A program made the position numbers and the translations under genes. The notes under the pieces are model-generated. The model made no database searches. It was given only the letters and a program-made list of their open reading frames with translations, and was not told the origin of the DNA. This document shows, in pieces, positions 7,630-15,221 of a stretch of 15,287 nucleotides of DNA. Position 1 is the stretch's first letter, and each line of letters begins with the position of its first letter. The DNA comes from JBBITW01 sp037440525 (GTDB lineage: Bacteria; Desulfobacterota; BSN033; UBA1163), in contig JBBITW010000083.1 of NCBI GenBank assembly GCA_037440525.1, positions 1 to 15,287 on the forward strand, read 5' to 3'.

Positions 7630-7651
7630 GATCCCTTTTTGGTCAGGGTTC
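7630..7651. terminator. Weak hairpin between convergent gatA and cutA
   Basis: GATCCCT at 7630-7636 and AGGGTTC at 7645-7651 form a seven-base stem with one mismatch and an eight-base loop. Read on the minus strand, it is followed by GCTTTTCT, a poor U-tract, so it might terminate the cutA operon. On the plus strand no T-run follows. It lies in the only gap between two convergent operons, where terminators are expected. Confidence 0.3.
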
Positions 7652-7659
7652 TATGGTGT

Positions 7660-7995
7660 TTACTTGGTCATTTCTTCTAACCATTTGAGGTAATCCGAAG
7701 AACCTTGAATCAGAGGAAGGCCTATGATTTCTGGGTTGGTGTAAGAATGAAGGGACTTTATCTCCCTCTCCAATTCTTCAAACATTTTGTTTTTTGTTTT
7801 GATTACCAAAAGCCACTCTCTTTCATCCCAGATTTTTCCCTCCCATTGGTAGATGGAACGAACAGGGGAGATAATATTAACACAGCCTGCAAGATGTTTT
7901 TCAACCAGCAAGTGAGCTATCCTTGACGCCTCTTCTTCTGAAGAGCATGTTACAAAGACAACCATGAAATCAGATTTACCATCGGGCTTATCCAT
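7660..7995 (-). CDS. cutA: CutA family protein (divalent cation tolerance type)
   Basis: The protein has 111 residues, the usual CutA1 length, and a ferredoxin-like fold that forms trimers in known members. Family marks: FVTCSSEEEASRIAHLLVEKHLAG at the N-terminal part, CVNI, SIYQWEGKI, E-WLLVIKTK, and HSYTNPEIIGLPL near the C-terminus. The family was linked to copper tolerance in E. coli, but the biochemical role is not settled. It starts 19 bases after the aldehyde oxidoreductase stop codon on the same strand, so it is probably cotranscribed. The upstream region shows only a weak TAGGG site. An internal ATG (residue 11, MVVFVTC) is an alternative start. Confidence 0.93.
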   Translation of the reverse strand: MDKPDGKSDFMVVFVTCSSEEEASRIAHLLVEKHLAGCVNIISPVRSIYQWEGKIWDEREWLLVIKTKNKMFEELEREIKSLHSYTNPEIIGLPLIQGSSDYLKWLEEMTK

Positions 7996-8014
7996 AAATT
8001 AGACCCTATAGCTC

Positions 8015-9877
8015 TTAAATGTATATTAAAGAATCGTTGAAGGATTCGATCTTCTTCCCATCCACCATACCATCTTTGCTCCATCCTCTCTTCTGGTAAT
8101 AGATATCAAGAATATACTCATAGTCTTCTCGCTTTAGGATCTTTCCGGCATGAGGACCCTCGGTCATCGGCAAGGTGAAGACCCTTTCTGGTGGATAATC
8201 ATCCTTTCTTGAGATACCAAATTTCATATTAATTGCCCTTGTAAGGTCATAGAGATCCATCGATCTCTGAAGGAGCTCATTTAATGAAGTCTCAACACCC
8301 GTAGTGGCAGAATAGAATTCAGCGTATTGATTCTCATCGAAACCCAGTTCAATCCATGGAAGTCTGCATACCCCCAACATATCAAAAAGTGGTCTCAGTG
8401 TTTGATGATAGATAACGAGTTCTGCCTTCTTTTCCAATGGCCAATCCATCCCCATTTCAAGTTCTTTTGCAATAGTCCAGGCACGTGTATGATGTGCACC
8501 AATATCTGAGGTGGCATAACCGAGGGCCATTGAGATGGCAATTCGTGCGTCATAGGCAGATTGTTCAAGACCTTTAACTTGAGATATGATTGGTTTCAGT
8601 TGTGGCCAGTGTTTGATTAAACCAAGGCTCCCTTCAGCCAATATATTTCCTATACCATTACGATGGGCTATCTTATGGACCATCTCTAATACTACTTCTT
8701 CTGATCCCCACTTTAAATTAAGGCCATCAAGATCCTTTTCTGAAAGAAGTCCTGTCTCCTGAGCCTCCATCAGAACACCTATGAGGTTTCCGGTTGTAAT
8801 GGTATCTATACCCAGATCATCACATAGTTGATTTGCCTTGAGGATGGCTGAAAAATTCTGAACCCCGAGGTTAGGCCCAAACATACATGCAGTTTCATAT
8901 TCTGGTCCTTCTATAACAGTTCCGCGATATTTCCCTTCTTTTACCAGACATATATTGCCACAGGCCATCGGACATGCAAAACAGGATGTATCACCTATCT
9001 TATATTTTGAGAGCATTTCATAACCATTCACCTTTTTAGCATGCTCAAAGACGCCTTCCCTGAAATTGAATGTCGGCATCACACCTGCTTCGTTGACATA
9101 GTCAATAACAGACATCAAACCCTGCTGCTGCCAGAAAGAAAAATTTTTATTATCTCTCAAACTTTTGAAGGAGACTTCTGAGGCCTTTTTCAATCTCTGA
9201 AGATCATAGACAGGTAGATCCTTTGACCCTCGAACAGCAATGGCCTTAATGTTTTTTGAGCCCATTACACTGCCTATCCCTGTCCTCCCAGAATTTCTTC
9301 CCCAATCTGATGTTACACAGGCAAATCGAACCTGGTTCTCCCCTGCGATACCAATTGTGGCTACCTTGATATATTCATCCTTCAAACTCTCTTTTATTAT
9401 ACCTTCGGTCTCGAGGCTCCCCTTGCCTTTCAGTTTCTCACTCGGGACGATTCTTACAGAACCATTGTCAATCCATATGTAAGAGAGGGTTTTTGCCTTT
9501 CCTGTGATTGCAATAGCATCGATACCAGCCTGTCTAAGTTCTGCTCCAAAAGAACCACCCATACTCGAATCGCCATATATACCCGTCTCTGGAGATATGG
9601 AGACAAATGAGGTCTTCCCGGATGCAGGAATATAAAGCCCTGCAAGAGGACCAGGGGATATTACCAGAAGATTTTCAGAACCCAATGGATTGATAGGACC
9701 CTTCCTTAGATGATCCCACAGAAGTTTTGCCCCAAAACCTCTCCCGCCAATATATTTAAGGGCAAAATCTTCTCCAAACTCTACAGGTTTTATAACCTCA
9801 TTATTAAGATCTATCCAAAGGATTTTCCAAAAATAACCTCCTTTAATCTTCCCCTTTTCCCTTTTCGATGTCTGCAT
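8015..9877 (-). CDS. aor: Aldehyde:ferredoxin oxidoreductase family, tungsten enzyme
   Basis: A 620-residue AOR-family protein, full length. These enzymes oxidise aldehydes to carboxylic acids, or reduce acids, using a bis-tungstopterin cofactor and one [4Fe-4S] cluster. The cluster cysteines are visible as Cys299, Cys302, Cys306 and Cys504, in the same spacing as Pyrococcus furiosus AOR. Other family blocks are YIGGRGFGAKLLWD, NLLVISPGPLAG, DSSMGGSFGAELRQAGID, GRTGIGSVMGSKNIKAI, EGPEYET and AHHTRAWT. The start at 9877 has GGAAGG upstream and overlaps the ferredoxin gene by 35 bases, so the two are translationally linked. The substrate cannot be read from sequence. No FAD subunit (AorC-like) and no cofactor genes lie in the window. 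Confidence 0.96.
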   Translation of the reverse strand: MQTSKREKGKIKGGYFWKILWIDLNNEVIKPVEFGEDFALKYIGGRGFGAKLLWDHLRKGPINPLGSENLLVISPGPLAGLYIPASGKTSFVSISPETGIYGDSSMGGSFGAELRQAGIDAIAITGKAKTLSYIWIDNGSVRIVPSEKLKGKGSLETEGIIKESLKDEYIKVATIGIAGENQVRFACVTSDWGRNSGRTGIGSVMGSKNIKAIAVRGSKDLPVYDLQRLKKASEVSFKSLRDNKNFSFWQQQGLMSVIDYVNEAGVMPTFNFREGVFEHAKKVNGYEMLSKYKIGDTSCFACPMACGNICLVKEGKYRGTVIEGPEYETACMFGPNLGVQNFSAILKANQLCDDLGIDTITTGNLIGVLMEAQETGLLSEKDLDGLNLKWGSEEVVLEMVHKIAHRNGIGNILAEGSLGLIKHWPQLKPIISQVKGLEQSAYDARIAISMALGYATSDIGAHHTRAWTIAKELEMGMDWPLEKKAELVIYHQTLRPLFDMLGVCRLPWIELGFDENQYAEFYSATTGVETSLNELLQRSMDLYDLTRAINMKFGISRKDDYPPERVFTLPMTEGPHAGKILKREDYEYILDIYYQKRGWSKDGMVDGKKIESFNDSLIYI

Positions 9878-10382
9878 ATCTTAGAACCTTCCTTTCTCCT
9901 TTTTCAACATACTCAACTTCCTTCATATGGGCATATTTGAGGACACTTGTCATTCTTTGAGGCTGCCCGAGGACATGTTCTGGTAAGTATAGAATTGCAT
10001 TCTTAGGACAGGCCTCCACACATTTTGGTTCTCCACCACAGAGGTTACATTTAAAGGGTATATCTACCTCTTCGTGGAGAAAGATCGCTCCAAAGGGGCA
10101 TGAAATCACACATTGCTGGCATGAAATGCATTTTTCAGAATCTATATCATAAATCCCGTTCTTTTTTATAATTGCCTCTGTTGGGCAGTTCTCCATACAT
10201 TTTGCAATCTTACATTGTCTGCAAACAATAGGCATCCTGATAATGGGATGGGGATATACCACCATTACACGAATTGCACTCTTCTTTGGATTATTTACCC
10301 CGAAACGCTGAATTGAACATACCAATTCACATATCTTGCAACCAGAACAACGTTCAGGAACAACTGCTAATTTCCAGGACAT
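9843..10382 (-). CDS. Ferredoxin-like subunit with four [4Fe-4S] clusters, partner of AOR
   Basis: A 179-residue polyferredoxin with 16 cysteines in four groups: 12/15/18/22, 54/57/62/66, 85/88/91/95 and 112/115/121/125. The family is the HycB/CooF/AorA type of electron-transfer subunit. It precedes and overlaps the oxidoreductase gene, the same order as the aorA-aorB pair of Aromatoleum. It therefore most likely carries electrons to or from the tungsten subunit. The end, after about residue 130, is cluster-free and charged (ENGER-type, KGERKVLRYADIEKGKGED in part). The start has a strong GGAGGG at 10387-10392, four to five bases upstream. There is no signal peptide or membrane segment, so it is cytoplasmic. 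A dyad and a possible -10 box lie upstream. Confidence 0.93.
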   Translation of the reverse strand: MSWKLAVVPERCSGCKICELVCSIQRFGVNNPKKSAIRVMVVYPHPIIRMPIVCRQCKIAKCMENCPTEAIIKKNGIYDIDSEKCISCQQCVISCPFGAIFLHEEVDIPFKCNLCGGEPKCVEACPKNAILYLPEHVLGQPQRMTSVLKYAHMKEVEYVEKGERKVLRYADIEKGKGED

Positions 10383-10409
10383 TTTTCCCTCCTTTAAACA
10401 AGGATGAAA

Positions 10410-10445
10410 ATGATAATTGGGTTAAGGTCACGAATTGCCCTTAAC
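10410..10445 (-). promoter_or_regulatory. Possible promoter and operator dyad of the ferredoxin-AOR-cutA operon
   Basis: In the 76-base gap after ltaE, GTTAAGG (10421-10427) and CCTTAAC (10439-10445) form a perfect seven-base inverted repeat around an 11-base spacer. On the minus strand this lies just upstream of TATCAT (10410-10415), a good -10 box, with no recognisable -35 box. A dyad replacing the -35 region fits a regulator-dependent promoter. It could instead be a U-tract-less hairpin ending ltaE. Confidence 0.3.
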
Positions 10446-10458
10446 ATTTACCAGAGAC

Positions 10459-11499
10459 CTAATTCCTGCCAAATATCTTCTCAAACGCCTTTAAGGCCTT
10501 TTCTATATCCTCTTGTGAAACATCAAGATGAGTGACGAGTCTTATTTTTCTCTCTCCAATCGGGTGGATTAGGATACCTTCCTTTTTCATTGCCTCTGCC
10601 ACCCCAAAGGCTGTTAATCCACTCTGGGTTACATCAAAAATGATAATATTCGTCTCTACATATTCAGGATTAATGGTTACCCCTCTTAAATGAGCTAAAC
10701 CATGGGCTAAACGTCTTGCATTTTCATGATCATACTTAAGACGCTCGATATGATGATCCAATGCATAGATTCCAGCAGCAGCAACAATTCCGACCTGCCT
10801 CATCCCTCCTCCAAACATCTTTCTAAAACGGTGGACACGATTTATGAAATCCTTACTGCCCGAAACAAGTGATCCAATTGGTGCCCCCAATCCCTTTGAA
10901 AGACAAACCGATACAGAATCTGCAAGCCCGGCATATTCATGGGGTTTGATACCTGTGGCTACAGAAGCATTCCAGAGCCTTGCCCCATCAAGGTGAACAT
11001 TAAGACCCCTCTGTTTCGCCAATTGATAGATGTCTCTCATCTTATCAATGGGATAGATCGACCCACCTCCACGATTATGTGTATTTTCGAGGCAGATTAA
11101 TTTTGTAACAGGGTAGTGATGGTCTTTGGGTCTGATTGCCTCTTCTACTTGTGAGGCATCGATGATACCTCTATCTCCCTTCAAACAATAGAACTGAACC
11201 CCTGATATTGCTGCTGCTCCACCACCTTCAAAATTATACGGGTGCGAGGTGGATTCAATAATAACCTCATCTCCTGGTTGTGTATGTGATTTAATAGCCA
11301 ATTGGTTTGCCATCGTTCCTGAGGGAACAAAGATGGATGCCTCTTTACCGAGGATTCTGGCTACCTTATCCTGCAATTCATTTACAGTTGGATCCTCACC
11401 ATATACATCATCACCCACCTCTGCCTGAACCATAGCCATCCTCATTTCTGGGGTGGGTTTTGTTACAGTATCGCTTCTGAGGTCGATGAAATGTTTCAT
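10459..11499 (-). CDS. ltaE: Low-specificity L-threonine aldolase (PLP enzyme)
   Basis: Fold-type I PLP enzyme that splits threonine or allo-threonine into glycine and acetaldehyde. It has 346 residues, full length. Visible marks are IDLRSDTVTKPTPEMR at the N-terminus, GDDVYGEDPTVNELQ, FVPSGTMANQLAI (phosphate-binding turn), SHPYNFEGGG with His86, HLDGARLWNA with Asp171, and SKGLGAPIGS with Lys202 as the Schiff-base lysine. Arg224-Arg226 and GGGMRQVG follow, as is typical. No clear ribosome-binding site precedes the ATG. A possible promoter lies upstream. The product acetaldehyde is a plausible AOR substrate, which makes its position next to the oxidoreductase genes interesting, but that link is inference. 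Confidence 0.93.
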   Translation of the reverse strand: MKHFIDLRSDTVTKPTPEMRMAMVQAEVGDDVYGEDPTVNELQDKVARILGKEASIFVPSGTMANQLAIKSHTQPGDEVIIESTSHPYNFEGGGAAAISGVQFYCLKGDRGIIDASQVEEAIRPKDHHYPVTKLICLENTHNRGGGSIYPIDKMRDIYQLAKQRGLNVHLDGARLWNASVATGIKPHEYAGLADSVSVCLSKGLGAPIGSLVSGSKDFINRVHRFRKMFGGGMRQVGIVAAAGIYALDHHIERLKYDHENARRLAHGLAHLRGVTINPEYVETNIIIFDVTQSGLTAFGVAEAMKKEGILIHPIGERKIRLVTHLDVSQEDIEKALKAFEKIFGRN

Positions 11500-11534
11500 A
11501 TAAATATATACCAGAAGAAATTCTAACCCTGAAA

Positions 11535-11564
11535 TAAATACAATTTTTTAACAGTCTATGTCAA
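11535..11564 (-). promoter_or_regulatory. Putative promoter of ltaE
   Basis: On the minus strand, a perfect -35 box TTGACA (11564-11559) is followed after 17-18 bases by GTATTT or TATTTA, a weak -10. The start codon lies about 36 bases further on. The -35 box is the best single match in the gap, and the region must hold a promoter because the gene upstream is divergent. Confidence 0.4.
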
Positions 11565-11570
11565 GGGAAG

Positions 11571-11700
11571 ATTTAGAGACCTCTGAAAAAGTATTTAAAA
11601 AGGATTTTCAGTTTTTGGAGTTGGAGTGAAAATACCTTCGCCTCCATGCCGGTAAAAACTCATCCCCCTCACCTTAATCCTCTCTCCTGAGGAAAAGGGT
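11571..11700. repeat. MITE end fused to the TCATCCCC repeat, in the ltaE-rmuC gap
   Basis: The 308-base divergent gap between ltaE and rmuC is mostly repeat remnant. CTCTGAAAAAGTATTTAAAA at 11581-11600 matches the right terminal arm of the MITE-like element read in reverse complement (compare 1300-1323 and 705-734). The second arm is absent. From 11648 to 11691 the sequence matches the repeat at 315-360. The same pairing of MITE piece and TCATCCCC repeat occurs at 259-360. No reading frame here is credible. Confidence 0.55.
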
Positions 11701-11722
11701 TATTCGATGGATTTCGAAAACT

Positions 11723-11728
11723 TATAAT
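11723..11728 (+). promoter_or_regulatory. Candidate -10 box upstream of rmuC
   Basis: TATAAT at 11723-11728 is a perfect -10 hexamer, in the last part of the divergent gap and about 80 bases before the rmuC start. The matching -35 position (TTATTC at 11700-11705) is poor. The whole stretch is AT-rich, so a chance match is quite possible. Confidence 0.25.
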
Positions 11729-11807
11729 AATAAAATATATGAAAAATCTCTTGAATTTCTGGAAGGGTTGCGTTATTTTATTTCTGTTGTGAGGTAGAAT
11801 TCCATTC

Positions 11808-12932
11808 ATGCCAACGTTTTCCTTATCAATTCTTATAATTTCAGGAATTATAATTGCAGTTATTTTAGCTCTATTTTTATTGATGGAAAGTAGGTGGAGA
11901 AAGAATTTCGATGAAATAAAAAGAGAGCTATCCTCTCAACCCATGTGGACATTCGTGCAACAACAAATAGAACAATTGAGAGGCCAGATGGGTGATGGAT
12001 TAAATAAAAATATATCTATTCTTACAGAACAATTGAGAATCATAAATGAACAGGTGAACCATCAGCTTCAGATTGTAAATCAACAACTTCAGAACTCAAG
12101 TGGGCAGATTGGCCAGAGACTTGATAGCGCAGCAAGGGTCATTGGAGAGGTGAGAGAGAACATAGGAAGACTTTCAAAGGCAAGTGAACAGATATTTGAG
12201 GTTGGTAAAAATATTGCATCTCTTCAGGAGATTCTAAAACCCCCTAAGCTGAGAGGAGGTCTTGGCGAACAATTTTTGGGAGAGCTATTATCACAGATAC
12301 TCCCTCCGGAGTTTTACACCCTTCAGTATCAGTTCTCAAGTGGAGAGAGGGTGGATGCGGCAATCAAGCTCGGTGAAAAGCTTGTCCCCATAGATTCAAA
12401 ATTTCCTCTTGATAATTTTAGAAGAATCCTCGAATGCAAAACAGAAGAGGAGAGAAGGAATGCAAAAAAACTCTTCTACCGGGATGTAAAGAAACATATC
12501 GATGATATAGCCAATAAATATATTGTTCCCAAGGAGGGGACATACGATTTTGCACTCCTTTATATTCCAGCAGAAAATGTATATTACGAAACAATTACAA
12601 AAGATGAATCATTTGTAGAGGATAAGGGGATATTAAATTATGCATTGAGTAAGAAGGTAATACCAGTTTCCCCTAACTCTTTTTATGCTTATCTACAGGT
12701 AATAGTTTTAGGGCTCAAGGGGCTAAAGATTGAGGAACATGCACGGGAGATACAGACACTGCTCATAGGACTGGGAAGAGAGATGAAAGAGTTTCAGGAA
12801 GATTTTCGACTTGTCGGGAAACATATCAATGATGCAAGGAATCGTTTTGATGAAGCAAAGAGTAGATTGGAGAAATTCAGTCTTAGATTGGAACAGATCG
12901 AAAGTCAACCTTCCTTACTATCCAGAGGGTAA
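11808..12932 (+). CDS. rmuC: RmuC-family protein (DNA recombination, nuclease-like fold)
   Basis: A 374-residue RmuC homologue. RmuC is known from E. coli as limiting inversions at short inverted repeats and is predicted to carry a restriction-endonuclease-like fold. Residues 7-27 are a hydrophobic membrane anchor. About 30-140 is a Gln/Asn-rich coiled coil with repeated QIxxQLQ-like turns. The core runs from about 145: LRGGLGEQFLGELL, then RVDAAI (Asp183) and VPIDSKFP (Asp196, Lys198), which fits a D...DxK active site, then YIPAENVYYE and LSKKVIPVSPNSFYAYLQ. GAGGT at 11791-11795 is the only ribosome-binding candidate, 12 bases upstream. It is the first gene of a four-gene co-directional cluster. 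A neighbourhood rich in inverted repeats fits its reported role, but that is only suggestive. Confidence 0.92.
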   Translation: MPTFSLSILIISGIIIAVILALFLLMESRWRKNFDEIKRELSSQPMWTFVQQQIEQLRGQMGDGLNKNISILTEQLRIINEQVNHQLQIVNQQLQNSSGQIGQRLDSAARVIGEVRENIGRLSKASEQIFEVGKNIASLQEILKPPKLRGGLGEQFLGELLSQILPPEFYTLQYQFSSGERVDAAIKLGEKLVPIDSKFPLDNFRRILECKTEEERRNAKKLFYRDVKKHIDDIANKYIVPKEGTYDFALLYIPAENVYYETITKDESFVEDKGILNYALSKKVIPVSPNSFYAYLQVIVLGLKGLKIEEHAREIQTLLIGLGREMKEFQEDFRLVGKHINDARNRFDEAKSRLEKFSLRLEQIESQPSLLSRG

Positions 12933-12955
12933 GGTATAAAAATTTATTGATTTGT

Positions 12956-13480
12956 ATGAAGGAATTAAACCCAATTATTGAAGCTATAAAGACACGAAGA
13001 TCCATACGCAAGTTTAAAAAAGACCCTGTCTCTGATGAAATACTTAATCAAATTCTCGAATCAGCTTTATGGGCACCCTCTGGGCTGAACAACCAACCAT
13101 GGAAGTTTGCTGTAATAAGGGATAAAGTACTGAAGGATTCTCTTTCAGGCCTAACCCACTATGGATCAATCCTCAAAGAGGCTCCTGTCTGTATCGCAGT
13201 CTTCCTGGATCATCATCGTGTTTACGATAGAACAAAAGATGTAATGGCAATAGGCGCATCGATCCAGAATATGCTTCTAACAATCCACTCAATGCAATTG
13301 GGAGGTGTATGGCTGGGGGAGATTTTAAAGAATAAAGAGAGGGTAAGGGAAATTCTGGGGGCGGATAAGGATTTGGAATTAATGGCTGTTGTTGCACTGG
13401 GCTACCCAGCTGAAGGCACGAAACAATTAGAAGGTCAAAAAAGGGATTCCCTTAAGGAAAAGGTCTTTTTAAGAAAATAG
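12956..13480 (+). CDS. Nitroreductase-family FMN oxidoreductase
   Basis: A 174-residue protein of the NADH oxidase/nitroreductase fold, which binds FMN as a dimer and reduces nitro compounds, quinones, flavins or similar acceptors. Marks: TRRSIRKF at 13-20 for FMN phosphate, WAPSGLNNQPWKF at 39-51, MAIGASIQNMLLTIHSMQLGGVWLGE and VALGYPAEG. It is short for the family but complete. The substrate cannot be inferred. The ATG at 12956 has no clear ribosome-binding site. A TTG at 12947 in the same frame has AAGGT 11 bases upstream and could be the real start, adding three residues. The gene starts 23 bases after rmuC, and the HD-domain gene follows after 8 bases. Confidence 0.92.
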   Translation: MKELNPIIEAIKTRRSIRKFKKDPVSDEILNQILESALWAPSGLNNQPWKFAVIRDKVLKDSLSGLTHYGSILKEAPVCIAVFLDHHRVYDRTKDVMAIGASIQNMLLTIHSMQLGGVWLGEILKNKERVREILGADKDLELMAVVALGYPAEGTKQLEGQKRDSLKEKVFLRK

Positions 13481-13488
13481 GAAGATTG

Positions 13489-14022
13489 ATGATTCCTACA
13501 AAAGAGGATTGCCTGAGATTGATGGAAGAATATGGAATGCTCGACCATATTATTGCCCATAGCCTGGAAGTTGCGAGGGTTGCCCTCTTCATATCCATTG
13601 AGCTCAATAAAATGGGACAGAATATAGATCTTCGTCTGGTAGAGGCTGCCTCATTACTTCATGATCTTACAAAGACCGAATGTCTCAAAACAAAAGAAGA
13701 TCATGCACTCACTGGGTCGAAACTTCTGCGGGAGATGGGTTTTGAAAGGGTAGGGGATATAGTAGCAGAACATATCCTTTTATCAAGACATCAGGATCCT
13801 TTCGCAGTATCGGAAGAAGAAGTAGTCAATTATGCAGACAAAAGGGTAAAACATGATCGAATTGTTTCTTTAAATGAGAGATTTGAAGATCTCTGTAATA
13901 GATATGGTAAGAATCCTAAGGCATTTGAACAACTCGAGAAGCTAAAGAAGGACACATTTGAATTAGAAAATAAGATATTCTCAATAATCGGAATGAGTCC
14001 TGAAGATTTACAAAATATTTAA
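13489..14022 (+). CDS. HD-domain phosphohydrolase-like protein
   Basis: A 177-residue protein with an HD domain, a metal-dependent phosphohydrolase fold. The metal ligands are visible as His24 (IIAHSLEVAR), His58-Asp59 (LLHDLTK) and Asp117 (NYADKRV), with extra histidines at 72 and 95. This is the arrangement of small stand-alone HDIG-type proteins. The substrate is unknown; phosphatase or nucleotidase activity are family possibilities. The ATG at 13489 is preferred over a TTG at 13486 because AGGAAG at 13479-13484 sits four bases before it, overlapping the nitroreductase stop codon. It is almost certainly cotranscribed with the nitroreductase. The C-terminal third is helical and lacks known motifs. 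Confidence 0.9.
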   Translation: MIPTKEDCLRLMEEYGMLDHIIAHSLEVARVALFISIELNKMGQNIDLRLVEAASLLHDLTKTECLKTKEDHALTGSKLLREMGFERVGDIVAEHILLSRHQDPFAVSEEEVVNYADKRVKHDRIVSLNERFEDLCNRYGKNPKAFEQLEKLKKDTFELENKIFSIIGMSPEDLQNI

Positions 14023-14058
14023 TATCTAAAGAAATTACATAAGAGGAGTTTTTCAATA

Positions 14059-15210
14059 ATGACCAAGAGATACTTTGAACAAGGTCCTATTCGACCCCCA
14101 AGCGAAGCCTATAGCCTTCTTTTAAGGATTTCGCGCAACTGTCCCTGGAATAAGTGTGAATTCTGCCATATCTATAAAAAAGAAAAGTTCAGTTTGAGAA
14201 CCCTTGAAGAGATAAAGGAAGATATTGACAATATCCGTGATATTGTCAAAGAGATCAAAGAACTTTCGTGGAGATCGGGTTTCGGTGGGGAGATAAATGC
14301 GGTTTTGGTGAATAATATTTTACAGAATCCCAAGTATTATCCAGATGGCTATCGGAGTGTGGCTTTATGGCTTTATGACGGGGCTAAGAATGTATTTTTA
14401 CAAGATGCTGATAGTCTTATTCTAAAAACAGATCAATTGGTAGAGATATTAAAATATCTAAAAGAGACTTTCCCTACCGTAGATAGAATTACCACATATG
14501 GACGGGCTAAAACAGTCTCAAAAAAAGACGTAAACGAGCTTAGAGAACTTTTCGATGCTGGACTTTCCAGAATCCATATAGGGCTCGAGAGTGGATACGA
14601 TTATCTTCTTCAATACATGAGGAAAGGGGTAACATCAAAGGAGCATATTGAAGCCGGAAAAAAAGTGAGGGAATCCGGAATATCCCTTTCAGAATATGTG
14701 ATTCTTGGTCTGGGAGGAAAGAGGTTCTGGAAAGAACATGCAGTTGAAACAGCAAAGGTCCTTAATCAGATAAATCCTGATTTTATAAGGGTTCGAACAC
14801 TTAAGGTTCTAAAAATAATGCCCCTTTACCAAAAAATTGAAGATGGTGATTTTACCTTATTGAACGACGATGAGATTGTCCATGAAGAAAGGCTCCTCAT
14901 TGAAAATTTAGAAGGAATAACGAGTATTTTTAAGAGCGATCATATCCTCAACCTCCTTGAAGAGGTAGAGGGTAAACTCCCTGAGGATAAAAATGAGATG
15001 CTTTCTGTTATTGATCAATACCTATCCCTTTCAGAGGAAGAAAAGATAAACTTCAAATTGGGTAGAAGGGCAGGACTATATAGGTCTTTAAAAGATCTTT
15101 CAAATCCTTCTTTAAGAAGTGAGGTGGATAGGGCATTGAGGCAGATTGATCTTAATGATCCAAAAGGCCTTGAAAGAGTTCTTTCAGAGCTTACAGATGC
15201 GTATATTTAA
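14059..15210 (+). CDS. Radical SAM protein with a CX4CX2C cluster motif
   Basis: A 383-residue radical SAM enzyme. The cluster-binding cysteines are Cys28, Cys33 and Cys36 (NCPWNKCEFC), spaced CX4CX2C rather than the usual CX3CX2C. Other family blocks are VFLQDADSLIL (112-122), ITTYGRAKTVSKKDV (144-158), RIHIGLESGYD (171-181, the SAM-contacting strand) and EYVILGLGG (212-220), which resemble the Elp3/HemN-like group. A helical insertion of roughly 60 residues separates the cysteine loop from the second strand. The C-terminal 130 residues are helical with no further cysteine clusters. The reaction is unknown. AAGAGGAG at 14041-14048 gives a sound start. The gene follows the HD gene by 36 bases and ends 11 bases before a MITE terminus. 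Confidence 0.92.
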   Translation: MTKRYFEQGPIRPPSEAYSLLLRISRNCPWNKCEFCHIYKKEKFSLRTLEEIKEDIDNIRDIVKEIKELSWRSGFGGEINAVLVNNILQNPKYYPDGYRSVALWLYDGAKNVFLQDADSLILKTDQLVEILKYLKETFPTVDRITTYGRAKTVSKKDVNELRELFDAGLSRIHIGLESGYDYLLQYMRKGVTSKEHIEAGKKVRESGISLSEYVILGLGGKRFWKEHAVETAKVLNQINPDFIRVRTLKVLKIMPLYQKIEDGDFTLLNDDEIVHEERLLIENLEGITSIFKSDHILNLLEEVEGKLPEDKNEMLSVIDQYLSLSEEEKINFKLGRRAGLYRSLKDLSNPSLRSEVDRALRQIDLNDPKGLERVLSELTDAYI

Positions 15211-15221
15211 TAAAAAGAGGG

